Below the pieces are notes generated by a model. It did not search any database. It was not told the origin of the DNA and was given only the letters and a program-made list of their open reading frames with translations. Both the position numbers and the translations under genes were made by a program. Shown here one piece after another: positions 39,601-52,187 of a DNA stretch of 64,000 bases; the stretch's first letter is position 1, and each line of letters starts with the position of its first letter. Source of the stretch: Ilex aquifolium (Eukaryota > Streptophyta > Magnoliopsida > Aquifoliales > Aquifoliaceae); contig OX637393.1 of NCBI GenBank assembly GCA_951799425.1, positions 25,934,744 to 25,998,743 of the forward strand, in the 5' to 3' direction.

Positions 39601-42600
39601 GGGGTATCGGCCGGTTTACAGCCCATCAATCCGGTGTCATTGAGCAAGTCAACGACATACTGTCGCTGCGAAACACAGATTCCAGCCTTGCTGCGAGCTA
39701 CCTCCATCCCGAGAAAGTATCTCAAGTGACCGAGGTCTTTCATTTCAAAAGAAGTTGCCAATTTCCTCTTAATCCGTTCTATTTCAGCCACGTCATTCCC
39801 AGTGATTATGATATCATCAACATAAACAATCAGAATAGCAATCTTATCCTCGATCCGATGATAGAACAAGGTATGATCACAATGAGCCTGTTTGTACCCG
39901 AGAAGATGAACGGTGGTGGAAAATCTGTTGAACCAAGCTTTCGGAGACTGTTTTAAACCGTAGAGGGCTTTCTTTAGCCGGCAAACCTTGTCGTTACTTC
40001 CCTGACTGTGGAAACCGGGTGGTAGTTCCATGTACACCTCCTCAACGAGATCGCCGTTGAGAAACGCGTTCTTTACATCGAGTTGGTGAAGTGGCCAATC
40101 CAAGTTCGCTGCGAGAGAAAGCAACACTCGGATAGTGTTGATTTTGGCTACCGGTGCAAAAGTCTCTTGGTAGTCGATACCATAGGTCTGTGTGTATCCC
40201 TTAGCCACAAGCCGCGCTTTATATCTGTCAATGTTCCCATCACTATTGCACTTGATGGTGAACAACCATCTGCAACCAACCGGCCTCTTGCCATCGGGTC
40301 TCGGAACAATCACCCAAGTCCCATTTTTCTCGAGGGCTTTGATCTCGGCAAAGACTGCTGTACGCCACTTGTCATCGCGAAGGGCGTCATCAATGGTTGT
40401 GGGAACAATGGAATCTGACAGGTTAGTGACCAAGGCTCGCAGCGGCCGCGATAAGTGAGAATACCCCAAAAAATGTGAAATAGGATGTTGAGTACATATT
40501 CGAGTACCTTTGCGGTGGGCGATCGGGATATCCAAATTTGCCAATTCGGTGATATCCGGATCGGGTGCTGGGTCAGACAGTGGCGGCGTAGAAGGTGCAG
40601 GCTCGGTCTCCTTGGGCTTGTGTCTACTGTAAGTCGCTGCAAAGCGGTCATTGGTTCCACGGGGAGGCTGTGTGGGTGTAACGGAAATTTCAGTGGGTGG
40701 ATTTTGTGGTATACTGGGAGAAGTTTGCTGAGGTGTAATTTCGGGAATTAGATGTGGCTCTAAAGTGGAAGGAAATTCCAAAATTAATTCTGGCTCTAAG
40801 GAACAGTGAGATTCCTGATTTTGTGGGATTTGAGGCGTGAATTGGGATGGAAATTTCGTATTTTGTGGCTCCCCTTGGATTGGATTCGGTTCCCATAAAT
40901 ATTCCCAAAAAAGATTTTGTTGACTGGGAGAGGAAATAGGATCAGAGGCAGAATTATGAGGAGGAATGAGAATTGGATCCGGAGTAGGAGGATAGAACGA
41001 TTGTGTTTCAAAAAAAGTGACATCCCGTGAGATAAAATATTTTCTTTTTGATGGAGAATAACATCGATAACCCTTTTGTGTAGAAGAATAACCAACAAAA
41101 ATACATTTGTGGCTACGAGGATCCAACTTAGACCTAGAATGATCATGAATATGAACAAACACGGAACACCCAAACGTACGCAGAGGAAGATCAGTGAATA
41201 TTTTGGAATTTGGGAATGATTTTCTTAAGGTATTTAATGGTGTTTGGAATTTTAAAACCTGAGAAGGAAGTCTGTTGATTAGGTAACATGCAGTTAAAAT
41301 AGCATCCCCCAAATAGATTTTTGGAACATTGTTTGTGAAAAGTAGAGCGCGAGCGACCTCTAAAAGGTGTCGATTTTTCCTTTCGGAAACCCCATTTTGT
41401 TGAGGGGTATCAACACATGAACTGTGATGAATAATACCATGTTTTGAAGAAAATTCATTGATAGATGAATTGAAATACTCGGTACCATTATCAGATCGAA
41501 GGATTTGTATTTTTGAATTAAATTGAGTAAGGATCATATTATAGAACTGCTCAAAAATTTTCAGAACTTCAGATTTGTTAGGAAGTAGAAAAATCCAACA
41601 GACACGAGAGTGATCATCAATAAACGTAATAAACCATTTTTTATTAGAAATTGAAGAGACTCGTGAAGGACCCCACAAATCACTGTGTATGAGAGAGAAT
41701 GGCCTAGATTCATGATAAAAATGAATGGGAAAAGGTATGCGAGTATGTTTAGCTAACTGACATACTTCACATACAAACCGATCACAAGAGTGAAACAACG
41801 AAGGAAACAAACGTTTTAAATAAGAAAAACTTGGGTGACCAAGGCGTTGATGAAGCAACTTTATTTGTTGGTGACGGGATTGATGTGCAGGACCACTTGG
41901 CAGTAGCGAACAGTAGAATCAGCACGTAGAAAGTGATATAAGCCCGACACCTCAGCAGCACGCCCAATCGTCTTTCCCGAGGCCCGATCCTGAAAAACAC
42001 ACAACTTTGGTGAGAAATTGGCAATACAATCGGAGTCAAGGGTGAGTTTGCTAATCGACAGCAAGTTGTAAGTCAATTGAGGGACAAACAACACATTATG
42101 TAACATCATACAGGAACTCAACGAAACAGTGCCAATACCGATAATAGGAGAAACTGAACCATCGGTCAAAGTTACTGATCTAGACCTATGGTATGGTTTA
42201 TATGATGAGAAAAGGGTGCCAACTCCGGACATGTGTTCGGATGCACCTGAATCAATAATCCAAGACTCACCAGAGTTACCAGGGTCGTTTACAGAGGAAG
42301 AAGTACCGTGTGCCATCAGTGAAGTCGAGGTGGAAAGGAATTGGCCAAGCTGATCGAGCTGTGCTTGAGAGAAGGTTGCAGCGGATGATGGTGTGTTGTT
42401 GTCGGCTTTCACTGGTGTAGCAGGCTTGGTGGACTCGGCATTGCGCTGGCTGCGTGGCACCCAGTCGGCTGGCTTGCCATGGAGCTTCCAACATGTGGCT
42501 TTAGTGTGATGAGGTCGATTGCAATGTTCACACCACAGCTGCGGCTTGCGGGATCCTCGAGCGGCCATGGCAGAGGCATCAGGAGTGGTGGCAACTGGTA

Positions 42601-45600
42601 GGGTTGAGCCACCGAGCATAATTCGTTTTCTCTGTTCTTCTCGACGGACTTCGGAGAAGATGGTATCAAGGCTCGGCAAAGGCTTGATACTCAGAATCCG
42701 TCCACGAGCATCATCCAGTGATGGATGTAGGCCGGTGAGGAAGTCATAGGTTCTTTCTTTGGCGAGCAATTTGTGGTAGATCTCTCGGTTGGCAGCATCG
42801 GTCCACGCAGGTTGAGTGAAGAGATCGAGTTCTTGCCACAGCTTTGTTAGCGAAACGAAGTACTGAGTTACAGTACCATCGTCTTGTCGCAGATTACGGG
42901 AGCGAGGCCAGAGGTCGAACATCTGGTTCGAATCTTCAAGATCTGAGTAGGCTAAGGCGACGGCGTCCCAAATAGCCTTTGCTGTTGGGTAGAGGAGGTA
43001 GATCTCTGCAATGGTGTCGTCCATAGAGTGAAGGAGCCAGGCCATGACCATGGAATTCTGGATATCCCACGCTGCAAACGAAGGGTCAGATTGGGTTGGT
43101 GTCGAAATGGAACCATCAAGGTATCCAAATCGTCCTTTCCCGCGAATAATAAGTTGGACGGAACGAGACCACTGTAAGTAGTTCCGGCCACTGAGTTTAA
43201 AGCTGGTAATTTGGAATGGAAGATAGTTATCAGATGCAGTGAGAACAAGTTGCGTCCTTGATTTTTCCATAGATGAGAGCAAAAAAAAATGCCTTTATTG
43301 CTCTGATACCATAAAAGCACTAAACAGGAAGATAATAATAATGCTCCGGAAAAATATTTCTCATATATTATATATATATTAGGATACAAACTAATCTATT
43401 TATATTGTAGAGTACATGAGATAAAACAGGAAAGGATAGACCTAATCAGATCCTAAAATATCGCAACTACTCTAACAATTAGCCTAGAATTCCTCTAGAC
43501 TGTGTCAACACTTTCTCTTTGTTAATTTGTTCTTGAATATTTTCATCAATAGTTTTATTTTTTGACAATCTTATTTCTAAATCAACCCATGAATTCATGT
43601 TAGTGATATGCTTATTAGTTGTTCCATGAGTTTTGAGTTTATAACTAAGATTTTTTCAATCTTTAGTTCCTTCATTAACTAATTGACTTGTGCTAGGTTT
43701 TGAATTGAATAACTTACAACAAAAGCAATGTACTCTATATCTAAATCTTTTGAATATATTAACCATTTTCTATCATGCTTTTCTCCGTTTGACAATTTTC
43801 GAGTGTAATATGCAATAGAAAAATGTCTATTATTTTCATCATTAGGAAAGTCTAAATCATTTTCCCTAATAGGGCCTCTTTCACCTAATAAGTCTCTTAA
43901 TTTTGTGTCAATATTTGTCCATTGTCTTGGATCATAGATATTTATTGGAACATAATCTAATAGTTCACTAACATGTTCACATTCTTTATCACTTTCTACT
44001 TCACTAACAAGTTCACATTCTTTACCAATTTCATTTTCTTTTAGATTTTTTTGGCATTTCGTTGATTTTGCTATATTATCTAATAGTTCAATCGTTGAAT
44101 CACCATTTGAATTTTTTGTTGTAGTTGGTTTATCATTAATAACAAATTTATCAAGTGCTCCTTTTTGAGATTCAATAAATTCATCATGTTTTCTCTTCTT
44201 TTTATGTTTTTCACATCCAGAATCATATCTTCGAGTAGACATACTAATTATATAACTTGCAGTTACAACAATGAAAAATTATAACACAAAATTTATAAAA
44301 ATTAAATTAAACTAAAATAAAAGTTAAAGAACAACACAACCTGGTACTGTGAGAGAGCAAAACAGTTGGCTTTGTCACAAGACTCACAACATCAAAATTC
44401 AAGGGCAGCAATCAACTATCAAGATTCAAGCATTTAAGTTTCTGTCAAAAAAAGAGACATTCTAAATCAACAATAATATCAAAAATATGAAATCAACATA
44501 TTAAAAATTCTAAGCACACTAAACTTCTAAAAATTTCTATAAAATTTCTAATAAAAAATGAGAGAATAATTGAACAAACCAGTTTATTATAGTAGATTGA
44601 GCCCAAAAATTCTGACCCTTGAATCTTGATCACTATCAATTAATTAATGGTTTGTTGAACTACAAGAGATTATAGAATAGAGAGCTTTAATGTTCTTTCT
44701 TTGTTCAGATTCAAACTTCACAGAGAAAGAGAGAGAGGGGCATGAGGGAGTGGCGTTAATTCCTTCACAGACGAGAGAGAGATTATCCTTCCTTGTTGTA
44801 GAAGTCTAACATTCTGCTATAGCTGGCAAGTGGAGCAATTTTCTAGGTAAGTTGTTGAAGTGTTAATGGACCTATGAATAAAATTTGGGCCCTCTCAAAC
44901 CAGCCTATCTAAAATATATATACCCATAACTAAAATTCTTAACAGGGGGCCCAAAATTTTGCAAAAATTGGGGGCCCTAGGCGGCCAACTAAGTGGCCTA
45001 GGCCTAGGGCCGACCCTGACTGTAGTACACAAGGAATTTTTTTACCAGATCTCACTCATATTCTCTATCGTCATGAACTTTTCATTTTTCCCCAATGATG
45101 TATACTCATTGGTATATGTGTAGGACCCTATGTTTCTTATTGTAAACAATGATCAAACATATGGAAAAAAAGAGAAGAGAAAACGAGATAATATATTACG
45201 GTTACGTTAATCAATAATCCATCAATTGCTAAGATACATTGTAGAGGCCTTTATATAGTAGGGTAACATAAAACAAGATAAATGACTAAACTACCTTTAA
45301 TACTAATTTGTTAGAATACTCTTAACATCCCCCCTCAAAACTCATGATGTCATAGTCGAGTCGAGAACATCAAGAGTTTGTCTAGAAGAAAACAAAAGTG
45401 TGTGATGGTGCGGGATTTTGTAAAGAAATCCGCTAATTACATGGTAAAAGGGAGAAATAGGAGAGATATAGTGCTCAGTTAAAGATGATGGCGCACAAAG
45501 TAACAATTAATCTCAATATGTTTTGTGCACTTATGAAAGACTAAGTTTTGAGCAATCTAAAAAGCATTAGTGTTATCACAATTCATAGGAGTGGAGCCAG

Positions 45601-48600
45601 GTAAGGAGATGCCAGTATCACCAAGTTGCCACTATAACTAGATTATCTTAGCAGTGTTTGATGTCATAGTACGGTATTTAGCTTCAGCTGAGGGACAATC
45701 AACAAAAGTTTGCATGTTACTATTTTAAGAAATGTGATAATCACCAAGAAAAAGGCAGAAACCAGTGGTGGGCTTGTGATCCATAGAGTCGCTAGCCTAG
45801 TCAGCATCTAAGCAAGTCCTGAGGTCCGTAGAAGAAGAGGAAGAAAATAAGAGACTTTGATGCGGGGTACCTTTAAGATATCAGAGAATGCAAAAAAAGC
45901 AGCCCAATGAATAATGATAGGATAAGCAACGTACTAACTAACAATATGAACAAAATACGAGATATCCGTGTGAGTAACTATCAGATATACCAAACTCCCA
46001 ACAATAGTACAATAGAGTGTAGAATTTGGCAAAGGAGTACCATCAAAGGAAGAATAACGAACATCGAGTTCTAGGAGTGTTTTAACTGTTCTATTATTTG
46101 ATAAATGAGCTCGATGAATAACATCTAATGCATATTTCGACTGAGAAATGAGATAGCCCTTCGGAAAGGAAGCAATCTCAATTCCCAAGAAGTACTGAAG
46201 TTAACCAAAATCTTTGATCTCAAAATGATCCAGCAACTGAGTTTTCAATAGCTGTATACTAACAGTGTCATCACCTATAATAATCATATCATTAACATAA
46301 AACAATAGAATAATAAAACTTGTGGAAGTGGATCATAAAAAAATGGAGGCATTATGATCATCGGAATGAAAGCCTAAGTCACAGATATTTGACGAAAACT
46401 TCGCAGACCATGCCTAAGGAGCCCGTTTAAGGCCATATAGAGCTTTGTGAAGTCTACATACTTTGACTAGGACTATGAGACAATTTAGAAGGAAGAATCA
46501 TAAAAACTTCTTCTGACAAATCTCCATGGAGAAAGACATTTTTCACATCCATCTGAGATAAGCTCCATTGACGAATAAAAGCTATAGCAATCACAGTACG
46601 AACTGTAGTCATCTTGACAACACGAGCAAAAGTCTCCTCGTAGTCTAAGCCAAACTCCTAAGCAAATCCCTTGGCTACTAATTGGGCCTTGTACCTATCC
46701 GCAGAACCATTTGACTTCATTTTAATCTTATAAACCCATTTACAACCAATTTTGCGTTTGCCAAAAGGTAAAGATACCAATTCCCAAGTTTTGATCTTAT
46801 GTAAGTTAGATAGCTCCTCATCCATAGCCTGCTACCAAAGAGGGTCAAGTAAAGTCTTGGGTTTAGAAAGAGAATGGATACAAGTGAGAAAAGAATAAAA
46901 ATCAGAAGAATAACAAGAGTTGAAGAAACCAAACCTCTTTAGACACTTTTGAGACTGTTGAGAATATCGAGGAGTCGGATCCACAACATTAGAATTTGAT
47001 TGGGGTACCGGAGAAGGAGGAGATATTGCATCCATAGAAGAGATAGTGGGAGTCCTGCAAACATAAGTATGCACAATTGGGGGACGGAGAGCACATCACA
47101 CAAATATATCAACAACATATATATCATGGGGAACATCAGCTGGAAAGGGATCGATGTAAATGAGATTTGATTGACGTACAAATGAAGAGCTGTATGGAAT
47201 CGAGAAGAAAGAGATATCCTCCATGAAGTTTACATGACGAGAGACATAAAGTTTGCTAGTAATATGATCATAGCAGCGATAACCCTTTTGACCTTCACCA
47301 TGATTAAGAAAAACACATAAAGCTGAACGAGCAAAAAATTTGGTACGGAGGACACTAGGGAGCAAGACAAAACAAGTACAACAAACACACCTAAAGAGAA
47401 ATAATTTGGTGGCTTATCACATAATTTCTCAAATTGGGAGACACTAGAAGTGAGGATAGTAGGGGTGCAATTAATCAAGTGAACTGTTGTGAGAACTGCT
47501 TCCCCCCAAAATGTGCTTGAGACATTTGCTGACAACAAAAGAGAGCAGACTGTTTTCACAATATGACGATGTTTGCGTTCAGCAATGTCATTCTGCTAAG
47601 GTGTATCAATACAAGAAGACTGATAAGTAGTTCCATCAGATTTCAACAAGTCCTGAAAGGAAGTAAAAGAGTATTCACCTCCTTGATCACATCGAAAATA
47701 TTTAATGATAGAAGAATATTGAGTGCGAAGTATGAAAAGTAGTAAATATAGCAAATAATTCATATCGTCGTTTCATCAAAATATACCCAATAGTGCCTGG
47801 TATTTGGACCCTCCTTGTGTAGGAATAGGAGTAGGTCCCCAAATATTAGAATGTATAAGAAGATCAAATAGTGCAAGAGAGCTAGTAAAACTTTTATTGA
47901 AAGGTAATGCAGTAAACTTTGCTAACTAGCATCCATTACAATTACAGATGTTATGACACTCTAAACTACCTAAACCACAAATAGACTAAAAATTTCAATC
48001 GTGAATGAGAAACTTGACTAAATAGAGAATACCACAAATAAAAACTATATGACCGTGGACTCAATCGAAAAGAAGATAAATCGACAGTAAAAGTAGCAAC
48101 ATCTGGAACATATAGCCACTCTTAACACATACAATCCTCCCTTCCTATGGCTTATCCCAAACAACTTCTTTGAATCACCGGAGTCATAAGATGTGTGACA
48201 CCGGAGTCAAAGATCCAGGTAGTTCGAGATTTACTTAAAGGACTTGAAGTGAACGAACTAACTAAGGAAGAGACTGTAAGAGCACTAGGCTAATGGAGAG
48301 AAAGAAGCTTCTTGTAACTGATCAGGAATCGTAGTCAAGTTGGGAGTTGATGGTGATGACTCATCCACCGGTGGTGCAATAGTATCTGTGTGACGATCAC
48401 TGGGCCTAAATAATTGATTTAGGGATCCCTTAGCATTCTTATTCACCAATTTTGGGCACTGGGTCTTCCAGCGGCCCTTCTCACGACAGAAGTTACACTC
48501 ATTTGAAACAGTCCGACCTTGATACTTAATTTGTGAATAAGACGGCACCTTTAGTGGTGCAGCCAATATAGTTTAATTAGGCAGTGAAAGAAGACCCTTT

Positions 48601-50614
48601 CCAGAAAGAGTCTTAAGACGGACTTCTTCGGCCGAAAGTTCTTTAACCACTGCATCAATTGATGGTAGCAGATGACAGTGAACAATCGAACCATGGAGCC
48701 CCTCAAAATCATCTCTGAGTGCGATCAAGAATTGCACCAACTGTTGCTCCTCTCTAAAAGTGAGGTATGCCTTATTAGTGCTCAAATTAGTGGGTTTCGT
48801 TAGGACCAACTGATCTCAATATAAAGTTATAATCGAGTAAAATTCTTGTATGCTCCTGGCACCTTGTTGTGTAGCTCTAATTTCATGTTCAAGTTGATAT
48901 CTTTTTGCAAAATTGGACTGAACAAAGAAAGTAGCTAAATAGTCCTAAATTTATTTGGTTGTTGAAAACTTGGTCAAATGAACAACAGTGGTCTGATCAA
49001 TTGAGTCGTTAATCCAGGTAATTATCTTGGCGTTATTGATGTCCCACTGGTACTTCAAATCAGCGTACTTTTTTGCCTTAGTGTTTGTAGGAGCTGTCAC
49101 CACACCATTGACATAGCTCCACGATTCTTTACCAAGCAATTTTTTTTTTCATGAAATAGGCACAATAAGTATAATTTCCACCCATTAATTTTACTGTGAT
49201 GGCTTGAAAAGAATTTGAACCCCCACTCGCCATGACTAGATCACAATAAATCAAATTCAAGGTCAAAGCTCACAATAAACCAAAACCCACATTGTAAATA
49301 CAACCAAACAACCCAATAGCAGATCAGAAGAGCCAACAAGAAACCCAAATCAACACCCCAGATCAGAGAACCAAATAGCAGAGAACCGAGAAAACAACAA
49401 ACACCCAACAGCCACCAATGTGAATGAAGACAAGCAGGAGAATACTGATGGAGGTTGCAACACTACTGTGCAACCAAGGAGGACATCAGAAGGCTGAAAA
49501 CAACAAAGAAGGGACGAGTCTAACAACAACGACGAACAGGTAGCATAACAGAGAAGGAGACCACCAGAAATCAGTGCAATATATTGCAAATCACCCAATC
49601 GAGCAGCCAGAACAAGAGTGTGCTGAAATACGAGAAAACCAGAAAAGGAAAAAATGCACCAAAGCACTGTTTCAGGCCACTGAATCTCAAAAATCATCCA
49701 AATCTCATCCCAAATCAACCCAACAGCCTTGAATCCCTCAGATGAGCATATAACACCCTTAGTCGCACCCCTTGTGACTGATTGGAACCAGAAATTTTGG
49801 CCAATAACACCAGATGTAGCAGATCGAAAATCTCTAAACGTATTTTTTTCAAAAATATTCAAAACATAGAAACACCTACCAGATGAACTCGAAATAAAAA
49901 ACGAAGCACACAAATGAGAAGCCCATGGAGAGTTGGTTTTGGTGGTGGTCTTCATGATCGGAAATTGATGACGTCATCATCAGCGATGATGATGTCAGCT
50001 TCGCTGGCTGGCAAAAAGTCCATCCTTATTCCTCTGATGTTCTATTTTTTATTTCAGATCATAACACGCTCCAATACCATGTAAACAATGATAAAACAAA
50101 GGGAAGAAAAGAGGAGAGAAAACAAGAGAATATATTACGGCTAAGTTAACCTATAATCCATCAATCCTAAGACATAAAACAAGATAAATGACTAAACTAC
50201 TCCTAATACTAATTTGCTAGAATACTCAAAACACTTATATCCACTTAATAGTACAAAGAGACTCAAGTAACCAATCACTGAGATAGAAAAATAATAATAC
50301 AGTAATCATTGAATCGTGGAGAGGTTTGAGAACATGGATTTTTAGTTTGACCTTGTTCCATGGTGGATGTAAATTTTCGTTGGTGTAACACTTCGCTCTA
50401 CATTGGTCTTGTGGGTACATTTATCATGTCTAATGAAGCATCATTTTCCCATGACATTGATGTGAGGCACAACTTTGGAGACGCAGGGGAAGTTGTGGCA
50501 GCTGAATGACGAGGATGTCAGTAACAATTTATCATCCTGAATTTTGGAAGCAATGCCAATCACATGTATTTGCTATTGAAGGGAGAGGGGAAAACAAAAA
50601 GGCACATTTGCAAC

Positions 50615-50670
<56 letters not shown>

Positions 50671-52153
50671 GCTGTTGTTGAGGAGGGTCATGATTGGGAA
50701 AGAGTGGAAGCAAAAGCTGAATCAGTTTATTAAAAGAAGAATTATTATGAATAATAAAAGATTCAGAGAGCAAGAAAATAAATTGGATTATCTTTTGGAA
50801 TTCCTATTTGAGGGAGTGGGCTGTTTAGTGTCAAACCATTATAGAAATACCTGTGTCTAGATATATATATCTAATAAGAGACCTTGCAATTCAAATTTTA
50901 TCCCCCACATTTTTTTCCCCTTATTTCCATCACATCACCTATTCCTCTGCCTCCCTCTTGCTCTCTTTCTCCCGTCATTTCTCTCCTCCTCTTCTCTCTT
51001 ACCCTTTTCTCTCCTCTCAATCTCCAACACCAATTCTGGCAAAACTCCGGTGACCCAGCAACTCCGGCAACCTATTTGTCTTCAACGTTGGTCTCTCTCT
51101 CCCACTCTTCTCTTCTCTTCTCTTTTTTTAAACACACACTCAACACAAATCACATACTCACGGAGGACTTGGAACACACACCGACATTCACACACAAGAA
51201 CACACACCTACTCACCCACACACACACAAACAGACCCAGCACACACAAACACACACACCCTTATCACACTCATTGCATGCAAAACATACACAAAATCTAT
51301 CTAACAAGAGACCTAGCAATTCAAATTTTATCCCCCACATATTTTTCCCCCTTATTTCCATCACATCACCCATTCCTCTGCCTCCCTCTTGCCCCCTTTC
51401 TCCCATCATTTCTCTCCTCCCTCTTCTCTCTCACCCTTTTCTCTCTTCCCTCAATCTCCAACACCAATTCTGTCAAAACTCCGGTGACCCAACAACCCCA
51501 GCGAACCTATTTGTCTCCAACGTTGGTCTCTCTCTCTCACTCTTCTCTTTATCTTTTTTGCAGCACACACACACACACAACACAAATCGCACACACACAG
51601 GACACAGAACACACACCAATGTCACACAGCAAACACACATATTGCACACGTACACACCGATCACACACAAGGACACCCACTCAACCACACCCACACAGAG
51701 GACACGAAACACACGCCCAAGTCACACAGTAAACACATACACACCGATCACACACAAGGTCACACACTCATTCAAACCCCACCCAGCACACACACACACA
51801 CACAAACAGACCCAGCACAAACACACACCCTTATCACATTGCGTGCAAAACATACACAATCTATCTAATAAGAGACCTAACAATTCAAATTTTATCCCTC
51901 ACATTTTTTTCCCATTATTTCCATCACATGACCCATTCCTTTGCCTCCCTCTTGCCCACTTTTTCCATTATTTCTCTCCTCCCTCTTCTCTCTCACCCTT
52001 TTCTCTCCTTCCTCAATCTCCAACACCAATTCTGGCAAAACTCCGGTGACCTAGCAACTTCGGCAAACCTATTTGTCTCCAACGTTGGTCTCTCTCCCAT
52101 TCTTCTCTTCTCTTTATTTTTTGTGCAACACAAACACACATACTCAACACAAA

Positions 52154-52187
<34 letters not shown>

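Larger units (their letters stand above)
38661..43510 (-). mobile_element. Copia B: young, nearly intact Ty1/copia element
   Basis: The LTRs at 38661-38860 and 43312-43510 differ by one substitution and one 1-bp indel in 200 bp, so insertion is recent. The target duplication is CTTTC (38656-38660 and 43511-43515). The minus strand has the exact primer-binding site TGGTATCAGAGC (43311-43300) and the polypurine tract TTGAGGGGGAG (38871-38861). At 4.85 kb with 200-bp LTRs it fits the short-LTR copia elements such as the Ale group. Coding capacity is complete apart from one frame change near 41860. It lies inside the hAT-3 transposase gene. Confidence 0.95.
36799..45018 (-). mobile_element. hAT-3: hAT transposon (TTF-type transposase), split by copia B
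   Basis: The flanks are exact 8-bp repeats ACTGTAGT (36791-36798 and 45019-45026). The left end starts CGGGAGCGGCCC and the right end, read inward, starts CAGGGTCGGCCCTAGGCC, so the left copy has lost one base. Without the copia insert the element is about 3.4 kb. It encodes a decayed transposase on the minus strand of the TTF-zinc-finger/DUF4371 type found in zinc finger MYM-like proteins. Confidence 0.9.
45141..50233 (-). mobile_element. Copia D: older Ty1/copia element
   Basis: The LTRs are 45141-45327 and 50080-50233. The right copy lacks about 33 bp that the left has, and there are further substitutions, so this is older than copia B. Both sides carry CTTAT as 5-bp target duplication (45136-45140 and 50234-50238). 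On the minus strand the primer-binding site is TGGTATTGGAGC (50079-50068), altered from TGGTATCAGAGC. The polypurine tract TTTTGAGGGGGGA adjoins the other LTR. The coding region is fragmented. Confidence 0.92.

Noticed and set aside
39085..43000. Plus-strand open frames over copia B
   Set aside because: Shadows of the minus-strand polyprotein.
49350..49955. A 201-codon minus-strand open frame in the copia D leader
   Set aside because: It lies between primer-binding site and gag, has a Phe/Ser/Cys-rich composition and no copia domain; more likely chance in the leader.
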